NCBI RefSeq assembly: GCF_018398315.1
Contig: NZ_JAHBRW010000001.1
Coordinates: forward strand, 1,360,001 to 1,424,000
DNA from: Chelatococcus sp. YT9
Lineage (GTDB): Bacteria; Pseudomonadota; Alphaproteobacteria; Rhizobiales; Beijerinckiaceae
DNA: 64,000 nt
Reading direction: 5' to 3'
In this document: piece by piece, positions 54,801-62,890 of the stretch
Numbering within the stretch: the stretch's first letter is position 1
How the letters are laid out: each line of letters starts with the position of its first letter
The notes under the pieces: generated by a model
Told to the model about the DNA's origin: nothing
The model's input: only the letters and a program-made list of their open reading frames with translations
Database searches by the model: none
Position numbers and translations under genes: made by a program

Positions 54801-54976
54801 GTGCATCGGCGCGCAAGTCCATCGGGATCGCCGTGTTCTCGGGCATGCTGGCATCAACCTGCCTTGCCGTGTTGTTCGTTCCCTCGTTCTTCACCGTCCT
54901 GCAACGGTTCGAGGAATGGCGCGCGCGCCGCTCAGCCAAGCCGGCGTCCGAAGCCGGATCGGCATCTGAAGCCTAG
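51809..54976 (+). CDS. RND multidrug efflux transporter (AcrB/MexF type)
   Basis: A 1055-residue hydrophobe/amphiphile efflux-1 RND transporter. It has the standard start MISRFFIERPVLANVLALVMVLIGAVALFNLPVAQYP, periplasmic loops with GIGIFQLPEANAIAVAEEV, and the transmembrane proton-relay segment IVLAIGIVVDDAIVIVEGVSRHVE with the paired aspartates, plus the second repeat LILLIALASKNAILIVEYA. Length, two large periplasmic domains and 12 helices are normal. The substrate is unknown. It forms an operon with the upstream adaptor. Confidence 0.96.
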   Translation: MISRFFIERPVLANVLALVMVLIGAVALFNLPVAQYPNVTPPTVQVTTRYPGASAKTVVDTVALPIEQQVNGVDKMIYMQSTSASDGSYTLTVTFAIGTDPDFAQVLVQNRVSIAMSSLPQAVQVQGVTTQKKSTSILQFVTLSSPDARYDSLFLANYGVINIQNELARLPGVGNVNVFGAGEYAMRVWMDPQQMQARGLTPPDVISAIQQQSQEVTAGVVGMPPAPAGQNFQYTININGRLDNAPDFENIIVKVDNANGGQITRVRDIGRVELGAQTYSQSFTLNGKPAAGIGIFQLPEANAIAVAEEVRGKMEELSKNFPPGLVYGVPFDTTMFVNASITEVYKTLFEAGILVLVVILLFLQDWRAMLVPATTVPVTIIGAFAAMSAMGFTVNLSTLFAIVLAIGIVVDDAIVIVEGVSRHVEAGMPGQAAAEKAMDELFGPIIGITLVLMSVFIPAAFLPGLTGQLFQQFALVIAATALISAVNALTLKPTQCALWLRKPVPPEKRNAFYRGFNAIYDRCERGYSRLIAHMVHRSGFMVAIALVLIGFAGWALTRVPTSFLPTEDQGYVLIGAQLPDGASQERTNAVLAKVSQIAQETPGVENVIGISGISILDNSATLANAGVAYVVLKDWDTRGKAKGEDLLSIYEHLNRALQAVPEATTFVLVPPPIQGIGNASGFTMQTQVKDGSFNYQLLEAVTRQIVEAGSSQSGLQHLNTSFRAGVPQFEVKVDRVKAETLGVTVGQLFSTISGYVGSSYVTQFNAFGMTFQVYTQAESQYRVSPQDLLSLKVRAGNGTMVPIGTMVTVEPMTGPALISLYNLYPSATIVGTPAPGFSSGQALDLMGQIAASILPPGTGYEWTAMSYQEMAVGSQIYVVFGLAILLVYFVLAGQYESWIQPLSVLLAVPLALLGTVGALVGLGIANNLYTQIGLILLIALASKNAILIVEYAREKRAEGMEIAEAAVEAARLRFRPIIMTSFAFILGVLPLVLATGAGASARKSIGIAVFSGMLASTCLAVLFVPSFFTVLQRFEEWRARRSAKPASEAGSASEA

Positions 54977-56021
54977 GCATGATGACGCCCAAGAGCTGAC
55001 GCAATCGCAGACCCCGCTGCCTAGCCCTCCGCTTGGACAGCGGGCCTGAACCGGTCGAGCGCCTGCCACTTAGAGAAACCTTTAGCGGCGCTGTTTGCCT
55101 CTGCGCCGGGGGAAAACCCTCGCGCAGCGAGGCGAACATTCGGCCTGATCGGCCGGCGATGGAATACGAGCAGGATTAGCTCGTTGGAGCGCAGGTGTAG
55201 GGTATGGGAAGCTAATCTGCACCGCCTTGAAGCAGCCGAGGCACCGCCGATGCATTAAAGCGCCACCGAATCACAACACATCGTTGAGGCAAGCCCTGTT
55301 CAGGCATTTCGGCGTTTGCTCGACGTTCCCGGAAGGCACAAGCGTGCGGAGCCTTGGCCTCACACATCTGCCGGCGAATAAAGAACCACGCAACCAGGCA
55401 CAGATCATTGCGCTTTTTCAACAAGACTTATGATATCGGCGCGCACAATCAATATATCTCCAAGATATGCTGGCAACCCCTTGCGCAACCAAGATTGGAT
55501 GCGATAGATTCTACTGCGAATAGCAGGATTCATCATATATATTGATCTTAACGGCCCCTTAATACCTGACACATACATCTACGAGCGTAAGCCAAGTGGC
55601 ACTTCCGTCGGTCACGAGCATTGGCGGCGAGCACGAGGCAAACGGGACAGCGTGTCGCACGGCATTTTTTTGCCGCGCTACTGGAAAAGCTTGATTTCGC
55701 CAACCATTATATCTCTTGCGTATCGGCGGCAGACTTGCTACTCGCTCATCGTCCAATAGCTCTTGCTGAACGCGATGTCGGCTTCGATATCATCGTGCTG
55801 GGTTTTCCCTTCACGACGAGGAAGAAGGGCTGGGTTCACGCGTGAATATTCGCTATACTTAAGCGGGGAATGGCGAATCAGCGCTGGCTATTGAGCAAGT
55901 TTGTGCGGGGCACCAATTTGTCGTCGATCATACCGGTAGTTGCGGCAGTGAACGCCGCGCGAATGGCTCTGTGTAGATCGCTGAACAGTTATAAGACTAA
56001 AGACAACACTCAAGAGGACTT
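54977..56021. other. Gene-poor, AT-richer stretch
   Basis: About 1045 bases without a gene I can support. From about 55400 to 55600 it is clearly AT-rich. Short overlapping open frames on both strands (for example 55621-55845 plus, with VGFDIIVLGFPFTTRKK; 55227-55433 plus; 55212-55424 minus) show no family resemblance and no good ribosome sites. A weak inverted repeat CCCGCTG...CAGCGGG at 55009-55043 may end the RND operon. The AT-rich segment may be decayed foreign DNA. Confidence 0.4.
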
Positions 56022-56936
56022 ATGAGACGACAGTCGCGACCTTTCGTGGTCGAGGTTAAGCGCACGCGGAAGGCTCCAACCAATATTTGGGGATCTTCTT
56101 CCATTTTTGATGATGCGGAAGCGCCAACCAACCGCCCTGGCGCGGCATCGGCAAGTCTGGAAGGTCTCTTCAAGAAGTCACCGACGCAGGCGCCGGAACA
56201 ACCCGGCAATACCAGCGCCACGCCGCGAATCCTGCCGAGCCTTCTTACGGAGGAAACTCCGGTTCTCGAGCGTGTCGCCGCAAGCGACCATAGCGAAGAC
56301 GATCATTCCGGCATCGAGGACGATGTATTCTCGCTGCGTACGGCGGCTCGAACCACGCGCAAGGTTTCCTCGAGGTCTCCGAGCAAAGGCCCGAGCGTCA
56401 TTACACGCGATCTCGCGGTCCGCATGCCAGCACCGGCAGACGCCGCACCCGCCGGCGTGCCGTCCACGGCCGGCCTCTGGGACGACCCGCGCTCGCGGGA
56501 AGCCTTCGCGGAACACGCGAAGCCGCTCAGTTCCGAGGACGCGACAGCTGCTCTGGGCTGGAGCGTGAAGCCAAAGACAGAAGAGAGCGTCGCGCCAGTC
56601 GAGCCCAAGCTCGCAGCGGACCTTTTTGCCGGCCAGTTGCCCCCGGACGAGGCAGCGCCCTCCAAGACGAAAGCAAGTCCGCGGCGCAAGGGGCAGAAAG
56701 CCGTTCCGAAGGCGCCCAAGGCCTCACTCGCCTTCTCTCTTCCTTTGGATGACGAGAGCGAGGACGATGAAGTCCTGGACGCGGTCGATGCCGCACATGA
56801 CATCCAGCCTCTGGCGGACGCTGCGCCCCGTCGGGACGTAAACGCCTCCGCCGTTCGCCGTCGCCGCAAGCAGCCAACTGCCGCGCTGCCGCCAGGTCAG
56901 CGCTGGAAGCGCCGCCTGCCTTCGAGTTTGCGCTGA
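56022..56936 (+). CDS. Basic, largely disordered hypothetical protein
   Basis: A 304-residue protein with AGAGGA five bases before its ATG. The N-terminus MRRQSRPFVVEVKRTRKAP and the C-terminus RRRRKQPTAALPPGQRWKRRLPSSLR are strongly basic, while the middle is Pro/Ala/Ser/Glu-rich with acidic blocks (DDESEDDEVLDAVDA). There is no signal peptide or membrane helix. The two basic ends with a disordered acidic centre suggest nucleic-acid or surface binding, but no domain is recognised. I recall similar N-termini (RRQSRPFxVExKRxRK) in other Hyphomicrobiales hypotheticals. It ends at a strong terminator. Confidence 0.75.
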   Translation: MRRQSRPFVVEVKRTRKAPTNIWGSSSIFDDAEAPTNRPGAASASLEGLFKKSPTQAPEQPGNTSATPRILPSLLTEETPVLERVAASDHSEDDHSGIEDDVFSLRTAARTTRKVSSRSPSKGPSVITRDLAVRMPAPADAAPAGVPSTAGLWDDPRSREAFAEHAKPLSSEDATAALGWSVKPKTEESVAPVEPKLAADLFAGQLPPDEAAPSKTKASPRRKGQKAVPKAPKASLAFSLPLDDESEDDEVLDAVDAAHDIQPLADAAPRRDVNASAVRRRRKQPTAALPPGQRWKRRLPSSLR

Positions 56937-56978
56937 GCCGTCGCAATCTCCGCCAGTCAGCGCGCCGATTCAATCAAG

Positions 56979-57011
56979 CGCCTGTCCCGTGAGCAACGGG
57001 GCGGGCGTTTT
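56979..57011 (+). terminator. Intrinsic terminator after the basic hypothetical gene
   Basis: A 12-bp stem (CGCCTGTCCCGT with ACGGGGCGGGCG, two G-U pairs), a GAGCA loop, followed by TTTT. It lies 43 bases after the stop codon. Confidence 0.8.
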
Positions 57012-57040
57012 GCCGTTATGGGGTCTTCAGGAGCCGGATG

Positions 57041-57120
57041 CAGAGTCCGGATGAAATCCCCGCCATCATGCCGGGCCTCGCATCAGCGGGGAGCCCGGAT
57101 CCATGAACACGAGGCCTGAC
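57041..57120. repeat. Diverged palindromic repeat in intergenic DNA
   Basis: On the minus strand, TCATGGATCCGGGCTCCCC, GATGCGAGGCCCGGCATGA: the ATGGATCC...CCCGG...ATGA layout typical of dispersed Hyphomicrobiales palindromes, and related in form to the copies beside the GIY-YIG remnant. The rest of the 57012-57345 spacer holds no gene; it has a second hairpin at 57174-57205 (ATGCTGCC/GGCAGCAT). Confidence 0.55.
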
Positions 57121-57345
57121 AAGAAGACGCGTCGGACTCCGCCAAGTCGGATGTCCAGGTTAAATGTCAACTCATGCTGCCTAGCCACTCTGATGGTGGC
57201 AGCATTTGAGAATCATTAAATCTAATTGCAATTAGCGCACCTGATGGTCCGTCAGGCAGCAGTATTTCTGATCGTTAGCAAGGATTGCTTCAGCAACACC
57301 CGCGTCGAATGCCACTCACTGCAAGATTGTGCGTGATGGAACGGG

Positions 57346-57900
57346 ATGATGGGTGGAGAAATTTCGCGACCAAGCGGTTGGACACGGCGGTCAGTTCTTG
57401 TCCTGCCCGCGCTGGGTTTTCCGGCGGGGCTGCTAGGCCTGTCAGCGGATGCAACAGCAGCGCCCAGCCTCGCGTCCATGGAAGGGCCGCCCCCAGGCAC
57501 GGTGCTGGTGCGTACACGCGAACGCAGGCTTTATCTCGTTCTTGGCGGGGGACAGGCTATCCGTTATCCCGTGGCCGTCGCCAAGCCGGGCAAGCAGTGG
57601 CATGGCGCCGTGCGAATCGACGGCAAATATGTTGAACCGGCATGGATGCCGCCGCCAGATGTGAAGCGCGACAATCCACGGCTTCCCGATTACATCGCCG
57701 GCGGGGCGCGCGACAATCCCATGGGCGCGCGGGCATTGACCCTATCAGGGGATCTTTATGCCATTCACGGAACAACGCGCAGCATGCGGCGCAGCATTGG
57801 CACCTATGCGAGCTATGGCTGCATCCGCATGCTGAACGAGGACATCATCGACCTTTATCAGCGCGTGCGCGTCGGCACCCCCGTCATCGTTGTTCCGTGA
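57346..57900 (+). CDS. L,D-transpeptidase (YkuD domain)
   Basis: A 184-residue exported enzyme that crosslinks peptidoglycan or attaches proteins to it. An N-terminal signal with a twin-arginine-like start (WTRRSVLVLPALGFPAGLLGL) precedes the YkuD domain: VLVRTRERRLYLVLGGGQAIRYPVAV, YAIHGTTRSMRRSIGTYASYGCIRM, with His141 and catalytic Cys159. Length is typical of short periplasmic L,D-transpeptidases. It converges on the cyclopropane synthase gene, overlapping it by 17 bases. Confidence 0.94.
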   Translation: MMGGEISRPSGWTRRSVLVLPALGFPAGLLGLSADATAAPSLASMEGPPPGTVLVRTRERRLYLVLGGGQAIRYPVAVAKPGKQWHGAVRIDGKYVEPAWMPPPDVKRDNPRLPDYIAGGARDNPMGARALTLSGDLYAIHGTTRSMRRSIGTYASYGCIRMLNEDIIDLYQRVRVGTPVIVVP

Positions 57901-59239
57901 CGTCCTCGCGAATATAGAGATCGGCCCGCGTGGGTGGCAGGCCGGATGGCCCGCGTGCGCGGCGGGTTGCCACGGTCTGGAAAATGCCGATCGTGCCCCG
58001 TTCAAATCCGAGCGAGACACCGGCAAGATAGAGCAACCACAGCCTGGTCTTGGCCTCGCCCACCTCCCGGACAGCGGCCTCGCGCTCTGCGTAGAGCCGC
58101 TCGCACCAGCGCCGCGTGGTCAGGGCATAATGCTCGCGCCAAGCTTCCACGTCGTGGATCTCGAAGCCGTGGCGCTCCAGGCTGGTGATGGATCCGCCGA
58201 TATGGTCGAGCTCCGAGCCCGGGAAGATGTAATTGACGATAGCCGCATACTCCGGCCGCTTCCGGCGAAAGGCTCGCGCGCTCTTCTTGGCCGGACGCGT
58301 GATGGCATGGTTGAGCAGGATGCCGCGCGGCTTCAGCAACTCTCGCAGTTTCGTGAAATAAGCCGTATGGTTGTCGAGCCCCACATGCTCGAACATGCCG
58401 ATCGAGGCGATCTTGTCGAAGGTCCCGGAGACGTCCCGATAATCCCGCAGCTCCACATGCACGCGTCCCTCGAGGCCAAGACGGGCGATCTTCTCCTTGG
58501 TGAAGGCAAGCTGCGCCTCGGACAGGGTCACGCCGTGGGCCTCGACCCCATAATGTTGCGCGGCATGGCAGACGAGGCCACCCCAGCCGCAGCCGATGTC
58601 CAGGAAACGCTCACCAGGCCTCAGGCGCAGCTTCCGGCAGATCATGTCGAGCTTGGCCCGCTGGGCATCCTCCAGCGAACTCTCCCAGGTCGGGAAATAG
58701 GCGCAGGAATACTGCATCTCCGGGTCGAGGAAGAGCTGGTAGAAGGCGTTTGACAGGTCATAGTGGAACTGAACCAGGGCCTTGTTGTCCCGTCCGCCCG
58801 CATCCTTGTCGATCTGCTCACCTTGGTAGGCCTCGCTTTTGAGCGGCGTCGCCGCGGCATCGGCCTTTGCGGAGAACAGGAAGGGCCAAAGCGCCCGCGC
58901 CAGCGACAACTTGCCGATCTTCTTCCAGATGCCCTTGGTGCCGCTGCCGCGCCGTGCCGCAAGATCGAGCAGCGTGCCGCCGATGATATCGACATCGCCC
59001 GAGGCGGCGAGATCGACGAGGGTTGTCAGACGCGGCTGGCGAATGAGACGGCTCAGCACGGCGGGACTGTTGAGGGCAACGAGCAGATCCGTGCGCGCGT
59101 TCGGGCCCAGCGGGATCACCTCGCCATCCCACAGCCTGATGCCGAAATCGGCGTTGATATGCTCCGAAGCCTGCCGCAGCACACGTTTCACCGCTGCGAG
59201 ACGCTTGTCCCCACCCTCACCCGTCTTCCCACTCGTCAT
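57884..59239 (-). CDS. cfa: Cyclopropane-fatty-acyl-phospholipid synthase
   Basis: Adds a methylene bridge from SAM to unsaturated acyl chains of membrane phospholipids, typically in stationary or acid stress. The 451-residue product has the SAM-binding motif FLDIGCGWGGLVCHAAQHYG, the GVTLSEAQLAFTKEKI block, the SIGMFEHVG motif near the bicarbonate site and YIFPGSELDHIGGSITSLERHGFE. The N-terminal lipid-binding part (IRLWDGEVIPLGPNARTDLLVALNSPAVLSRLIRQP) is present. ATG 59239 and GTG 59242 are both possible. No stress promoter of the EcfG type is visible upstream. Confidence 0.94.
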   Translation of the reverse strand: MTSGKTGEGGDKRLAAVKRVLRQASEHINADFGIRLWDGEVIPLGPNARTDLLVALNSPAVLSRLIRQPRLTTLVDLAASGDVDIIGGTLLDLAARRGSGTKGIWKKIGKLSLARALWPFLFSAKADAAATPLKSEAYQGEQIDKDAGGRDNKALVQFHYDLSNAFYQLFLDPEMQYSCAYFPTWESSLEDAQRAKLDMICRKLRLRPGERFLDIGCGWGGLVCHAAQHYGVEAHGVTLSEAQLAFTKEKIARLGLEGRVHVELRDYRDVSGTFDKIASIGMFEHVGLDNHTAYFTKLRELLKPRGILLNHAITRPAKKSARAFRRKRPEYAAIVNYIFPGSELDHIGGSITSLERHGFEIHDVEAWREHYALTTRRWCERLYAEREAAVREVGEAKTRLWLLYLAGVSLGFERGTIGIFQTVATRRARGPSGLPPTRADLYIREDVTEQR

Positions 59240-59336
59240 CACGCTTTCCTATTCCGTTCGCGCGCGACGTTAGAACATTGGAGGCAAAAGTGGCACCCCG
59301 ATTGGAGGCCATGCATCGATCCCAAGGCCCGCGCGT

Positions 59337-59996
59337 TTAAAACGTGTGGCGTCGTTCGGGCGAATAGGTTGGTTCGCAAAAGGGCAATAGCGGGCTTCTG
59401 CAAAAATCGCAGTGGATCGTGCGATAGAGATAGCCACGTTTATGGAGTGCCTTGATGAGCGTTGAAAGACGCGTAGGAACTTTGGGAAAGCGGCGCCTGA
59501 CCGTGATCACGTCCATCGTCCAGATGCCATGCCGGGACACCAAGTCTTTGTATATGGGAACGCCGGAGTTCGCGTAAAGCGCAGCAGCCTCGGAGTGCGG
59601 CCGACTCATCGGACGGTCCTCTGGCCGCCGCATCGAATAGCGATGAGCGACATGTAGGGGCAGGTTGCCTAGCAATTCATAGGTCTCGTCCGGCCCCTGA
59701 TACTTACTGAGAAAATAGTCAGGGTATGGGCCGCACGCCATCGACTCGTAAGTTGGATAGGTCTCGGCCAGGACGCCGATGATGTCTGTACTGATCGGCT
59801 GCACGAGCGAGGCACCTTCAGGGCCATAAAAAACAAGCTCAACAATTGGCCACGAGAAATATACGCCATGAAATCTGGAGCCATGCGTTGATATAACACA
59901 TGCATGAACCCCGGCCGAAGGCCTTCCTTCAGCGAGAGTCCATGCATATATGTCGTCACCGACGGGGTTTGTAAAAAGTTTAATGGGATTTTGCAT
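59337..59996 (-). CDS. Orphan protein resembling the Stv putative-adhesin domain
   Basis: A 219-residue protein without signal peptide or membrane helix. Ordered motifs are THG (37-39), VELVFYGPEG (53-61), DYFLSKYQGPDETY (93-106), a VITVRRRF block (163-170) and a cysteine motif HCDFCRSPLL (195-204). From memory this set (HG, FYGPxG, SKYQG...ETY, HCxFCRS) matches the Stv domain found as C-terminal modules of bacterial polymorphic-toxin and adhesin-like proteins; I could not check it. Here the domain stands alone. Base composition is lower in GC than the neighbours and there is no clear ribosome site, so transfer is likely. No immunity or secretion gene is adjacent. Confidence 0.6.
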   Translation of the reverse strand: MQNPIKLFTNPVGDDIYAWTLAEGRPSAGVHACVISTHGSRFHGVYFSWPIVELVFYGPEGASLVQPISTDIIGVLAETYPTYESMACGPYPDYFLSKYQGPDETYELLGNLPLHVAHRYSMRRPEDRPMSRPHSEAAALYANSGVPIYKDLVSRHGIWTMDVITVRRRFPKVPTRLSTLIKALHKRGYLYRTIHCDFCRSPLLPFCEPTYSPERRHTF

Positions 59997-60234
59997 GGGT
60001 AATACGTTCCAGTAACTATATCGTTCATGTTTACCAAATAATATATTTTAACTTGAATTTATAACTGGAAGGCATTGCAATTTCCGCATCCGGCATTAAT
60101 GATCGGGCAAAGCTGCCGCCTAGACGGAACAGAATAATCGGACATCCAATCCGTTTGCCAACCACCCGCATGACACATTATGAAACCCGCCGGGCTTACA
60201 GCCCTTCCATAATGTGCTCCTGGGAGGATGCCGG

Positions 60235-61338
60235 ATGAAGCGTCGTGATTTCCTGAAAGGTGCCCCCGGCGCTGTCGCCGCCGGCACCGTAGCCGCCGCG
60301 GGCGTGGCGATGCCCGCCATCGCCCAGTCCACGCCCGCAATCAAGTGGCGCATGACGTCGAGCTTCCCGAAGCCGCTCGATGCCTTGTTCGGCAACGCCG
60401 AAATGTTCGCCAAATATGTGGGCGAGGCAACCGACGGACAATTCCAGATCCAGTGCTTCGGTCCCGGCGAGATCGTGCCCGCATTGCAGGCGCTGGACGC
60501 CGCGCAGAATGGCACCGTCGAATGCGCCCATACGCCGATCTATTTCTACACAGGCAAGGAGACGGCGCTGGCCTTCGGCACGGGCGTTCCCTTCAGCTTC
60601 AATTCGCGCCTCCAGTATGCCTGGCTGCTCAATGGCGGCGGCAATGCGCTGATGGACGAAGCCCTGGCTAAGTTCAACGTAGTTGGGTTCCCATGTGGCC
60701 AATCCGGAACCCAAATGGGCGGTTGGTTCCGTAAGGAGATCAACACGCCGGACGACTGGAAAGGACTCAAATTCCGCATCGGAGGCCTGGGTGGCGACGT
60801 GCTCGCGCGGCTCGGCGTGGTGCCCCAGCAGATCGCCGGCGGCGACATCTATCCGGCGCTCGAACGCGGCACGATCGACGCCGCCGAATTCGTCAGCCCA
60901 TACGATGATGAGAAGCTCGGCTTCGCCAAGGTGGCCAAATACTACTATGCGCCCGGCTTCTGGGAGGGCGGCGCCATGCTCCACATGGTCGTCAACAAGG
61001 AGAAGTGGGACGCGCTGCCCAAGCACTACCAGGCGATCATGCGCCAGGCGGCCGATGCCTCAACCAACTGGATGCTGGCGAAATACGACGCCTTCAATGG
61101 CCCAGCCCTGAAGCGCCTCATCGGAACCGGCACGGAGCTGCGTTTCTTCCCGAATGCGGTGCTCGATTCCGCGTGGAATGCGGCTCATGAACTCTACGGC
61201 GAAATGGCCGCCAAGAACCCCTTGTTCAAGAAGGCGCTGGAATCGATGATCGCATTCCGCACGGAGAATTATCTCTGGTGGCAGGTCAACGAATACGCGT
61301 TTGACACCCTGATGATCCGCAATCGCACCAAGGTGTGA
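60235..61338 (+). CDS. TRAP transporter substrate-binding protein (DctP family)
   Basis: A 367-residue periplasmic binding protein with a Tat signal (MKRRDFLKGAPGAVAAGTVAAAGVAMPAIA). The DctP/TakP pattern is visible in KWRMTSSFPKPLDALFGNAEMFAKYVGEATDGQFQIQ, KGLKFRIGGLGGDVLARLGVVPQQIAGGDIYPALERGTIDAAEFVSPYDDEKLG and YYYAPGFWEGGAMLHMVVN. This subgroup binds 2-oxoacids and similar carboxylates as dimers. GGGAGGA precedes ATG 60235. No DctQ/DctM membrane components are nearby, so it either partners with a system elsewhere or acts on its own. Confidence 0.93.
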   Translation: MKRRDFLKGAPGAVAAGTVAAAGVAMPAIAQSTPAIKWRMTSSFPKPLDALFGNAEMFAKYVGEATDGQFQIQCFGPGEIVPALQALDAAQNGTVECAHTPIYFYTGKETALAFGTGVPFSFNSRLQYAWLLNGGGNALMDEALAKFNVVGFPCGQSGTQMGGWFRKEINTPDDWKGLKFRIGGLGGDVLARLGVVPQQIAGGDIYPALERGTIDAAEFVSPYDDEKLGFAKVAKYYYAPGFWEGGAMLHMVVNKEKWDALPKHYQAIMRQAADASTNWMLAKYDAFNGPALKRLIGTGTELRFFPNAVLDSAWNAAHELYGEMAAKNPLFKKALESMIAFRTENYLWWQVNEYAFDTLMIRNRTKV

Positions 61339-61346
61339 CCCTCTGA

Positions 61347-61586
61347 TCAGAAGTCGCTGGCGATGCCTTTGACTTCCCAGTCATCATAGCGCACGGGCTC
61401 CGGCCCGTTGCGCCCGTTGATTTCGCGGTTGGCCGTCAACGCAGCGGTACGGGCGTCGATCGCCGCGCGACGTTCGGCGGCTTCGGCCAGCGCGCGTTGG
61501 GCGGCGGGAGTAAGCGGCTTGCGCGGCGTCTCCGCCACCGACCCGGCGCCGGCTATGCCGGAGGGCAGCTTGTCGGGGCTAGTCAC
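61347..61586 (-). CDS. DUF1674 protein, SdhAF4-like succinate dehydrogenase assembly factor
   Basis: A 79-residue cytoplasmic protein. The C-terminal half REINGRNGPEPVRYDDWEVKGIASDF is the DUF1674/SdhAF4 signature (GPEPxRxGDWExxGxxxDF). Eukaryotic SdhAF4 helps flavinylated SdhA assemble with SdhB. The start is GTG 61586, with GGAG eight bases upstream; an upstream open frame in the same phase is not conserved. It converges on the TRAP gene (8 bases between stops) and diverges from htpX. No sdh genes are in the window. Confidence 0.88.
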   Translation of the reverse strand: MTSPDKLPSGIAGAGSVAETPRKPLTPAAQRALAEAAERRAAIDARTAALTANREINGRNGPEPVRYDDWEVKGIASDF

Positions 61587-61736
61587 AGAAATTGCTCCAC
61601 TTATGGACGTTCCATGCTCTTGAACGCAGGGGCTATCCTCCTCCACATATAGAGCACGATCCCAAGGATGCCATATCCTTATGGCAGGTAGAACCCAGGC
61701 TCGACGGAGCTGACTGGGGATCGGTGGAGGGTGCGG

Positions 61737-62681
61737 ATGAACTACGTGAAGACCGGTATGCTGCTTGCGGCACTGACGGCGCTGTTCGGCGTGGTCGGTT
61801 ATCTCATCGGCGGCGCGGCTGGCCTTCTCATCGCCCTGGCGCTCGCGGCGGGCATGAATCTGTTCAGCTATTGGAATTCGGATCGCCTCGCCCTGGCGGC
61901 TTACAACGCCCAGGAAGTCGACGAGCGCGCCGCGCCGGAATACGTCGGCATGGTCCGCCAGCTCGCTGAGCGCGCCGGACTGCCAATGCCGCGCGTCTAT
62001 ATCATCGACAACCCCCAGCCCAACGCCTTCGCGACCGGCCGCAACCCCGAGAATGCCGCCGTGGCCGCGACAACGGGCCTCATGCGCATTCTGAGCCGCG
62101 AGGAACTGGCCGGCGTCATGGCCCATGAGCTCGCCCATATCAAGAACCACGACACGTTGACGATGACGATCTCGGCCACCATTGCCGGCGCGATCTCCTC
62201 GATCGCCCAGTTCGGCCTGTTCTTCGGTGGCGGAAACCGCAACAACAACGGGCTAGGCACGATTGGCACCATTCTGCTCGTCGTGCTGGCGCCGATTGCG
62301 GCGATGATCATCCAGATGGCAGTCAGTCGCTCGCGCGAATATGAGGCCGATCGGATGGGGGCGGAATTCTGCGGCAATCCCTTGTGGCTCTCCACCGCTC
62401 TCGCCAAGATTTCCCAGGGTGTTGCCCATATCCCGAACGAGGACGCCGAGAGCCATCCGGCCACCGCGCCGATGTTCATCATCAATCCTCTGTCCGGGCG
62501 CGCGATGGATAATCTGTTCTCCACTCATCCGGCCACGGAAAACCGGATCGCCGCACTTAAGCAGCTTGCCCACAGCATGGGCGTGACACCGCCGCGCTCA
62601 TCCTCCTTCCTCGGAGGCGCCCAGCGCGCCGCGGGCCCCTGGGGGAGCAGATCACGCCCGCGCAGCGGCCCCTGGGGTTAA
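61737..62681 (+). CDS. htpX: Membrane zinc metalloprotease HtpX
   Basis: HtpX degrades misfolded membrane proteins with FtsH. The 314-residue product has two N-terminal helices, the zinc-binding HELAH (residues 130-134 with Glu131 catalytic), the third ligand region [14 protein letters not shown], two further helices, and the M48-family end [22 protein letters not shown] 61737 is favoured by GGAGG six bases upstream; GTG 61731 is in frame. The C-terminal tail ([18 protein letters not shown]) is a common alphaproteobacterial extension. Confidence 0.96.
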   Translation: MNYVKTGMLLAALTALFGVVGYLIGGAAGLLIALALAAGMNLFSYWNSDRLALAAYNAQEVDERAAPEYVGMVRQLAERAGLPMPRVYIIDNPQPNAFATGRNPENAAVAATTGLMRILSREELAGVMAHELAHIKNHDTLTMTISATIAGAISSIAQFGLFFGGGNRNNNGLGTIGTILLVVLAPIAAMIIQMAVSRSREYEADRMGAEFCGNPLWLSTALAKISQGVAHIPNEDAESHPATAPMFIINPLSGRAMDNLFSTHPATENRIAALKQLAHSMGVTPPRSSSFLGGAQRAAGPWGSRSRPRSGPWG

Positions 62682-62890
62682 GCCGGCGCGAAGGCGTGCG
62701 CGCAGGGCAACCATCGCGATCCCGCGTGATTAAATGTCGACAAATGCCATCGCTTCGCGGAAAAGGCGTGCTGATGGCATGGCCTGGCGCGCCCGCCGCT
62801 TCCTCGATCCGGATTGTCGCGCCAGCCTGTCGCCCGAAGTTCTTCAGAGTTTAAGCCCATGACAGGTCCTGCCACAGGGGATCGGCCCAG

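Noticed and set aside
55621-55845. 74-codon open frame in the AT-richer gap
   Set aside because: No ribosome site, no family resemblance and overlapped by a minus-strand frame of similar length.
59669-60037. Alternative minus-strand open frame overlapping the Stv-like gene
   Set aside because: It shares the region in another frame but loses all recognisable motifs, and its composition becomes Ser/Arg-rich where the other frame is conserved-looking.
60128-60157. GGAAC...CGTT pair upstream of the TRAP binding protein as an EcfG promoter
   Set aside because: Spacing is 21 bases instead of 16-17.
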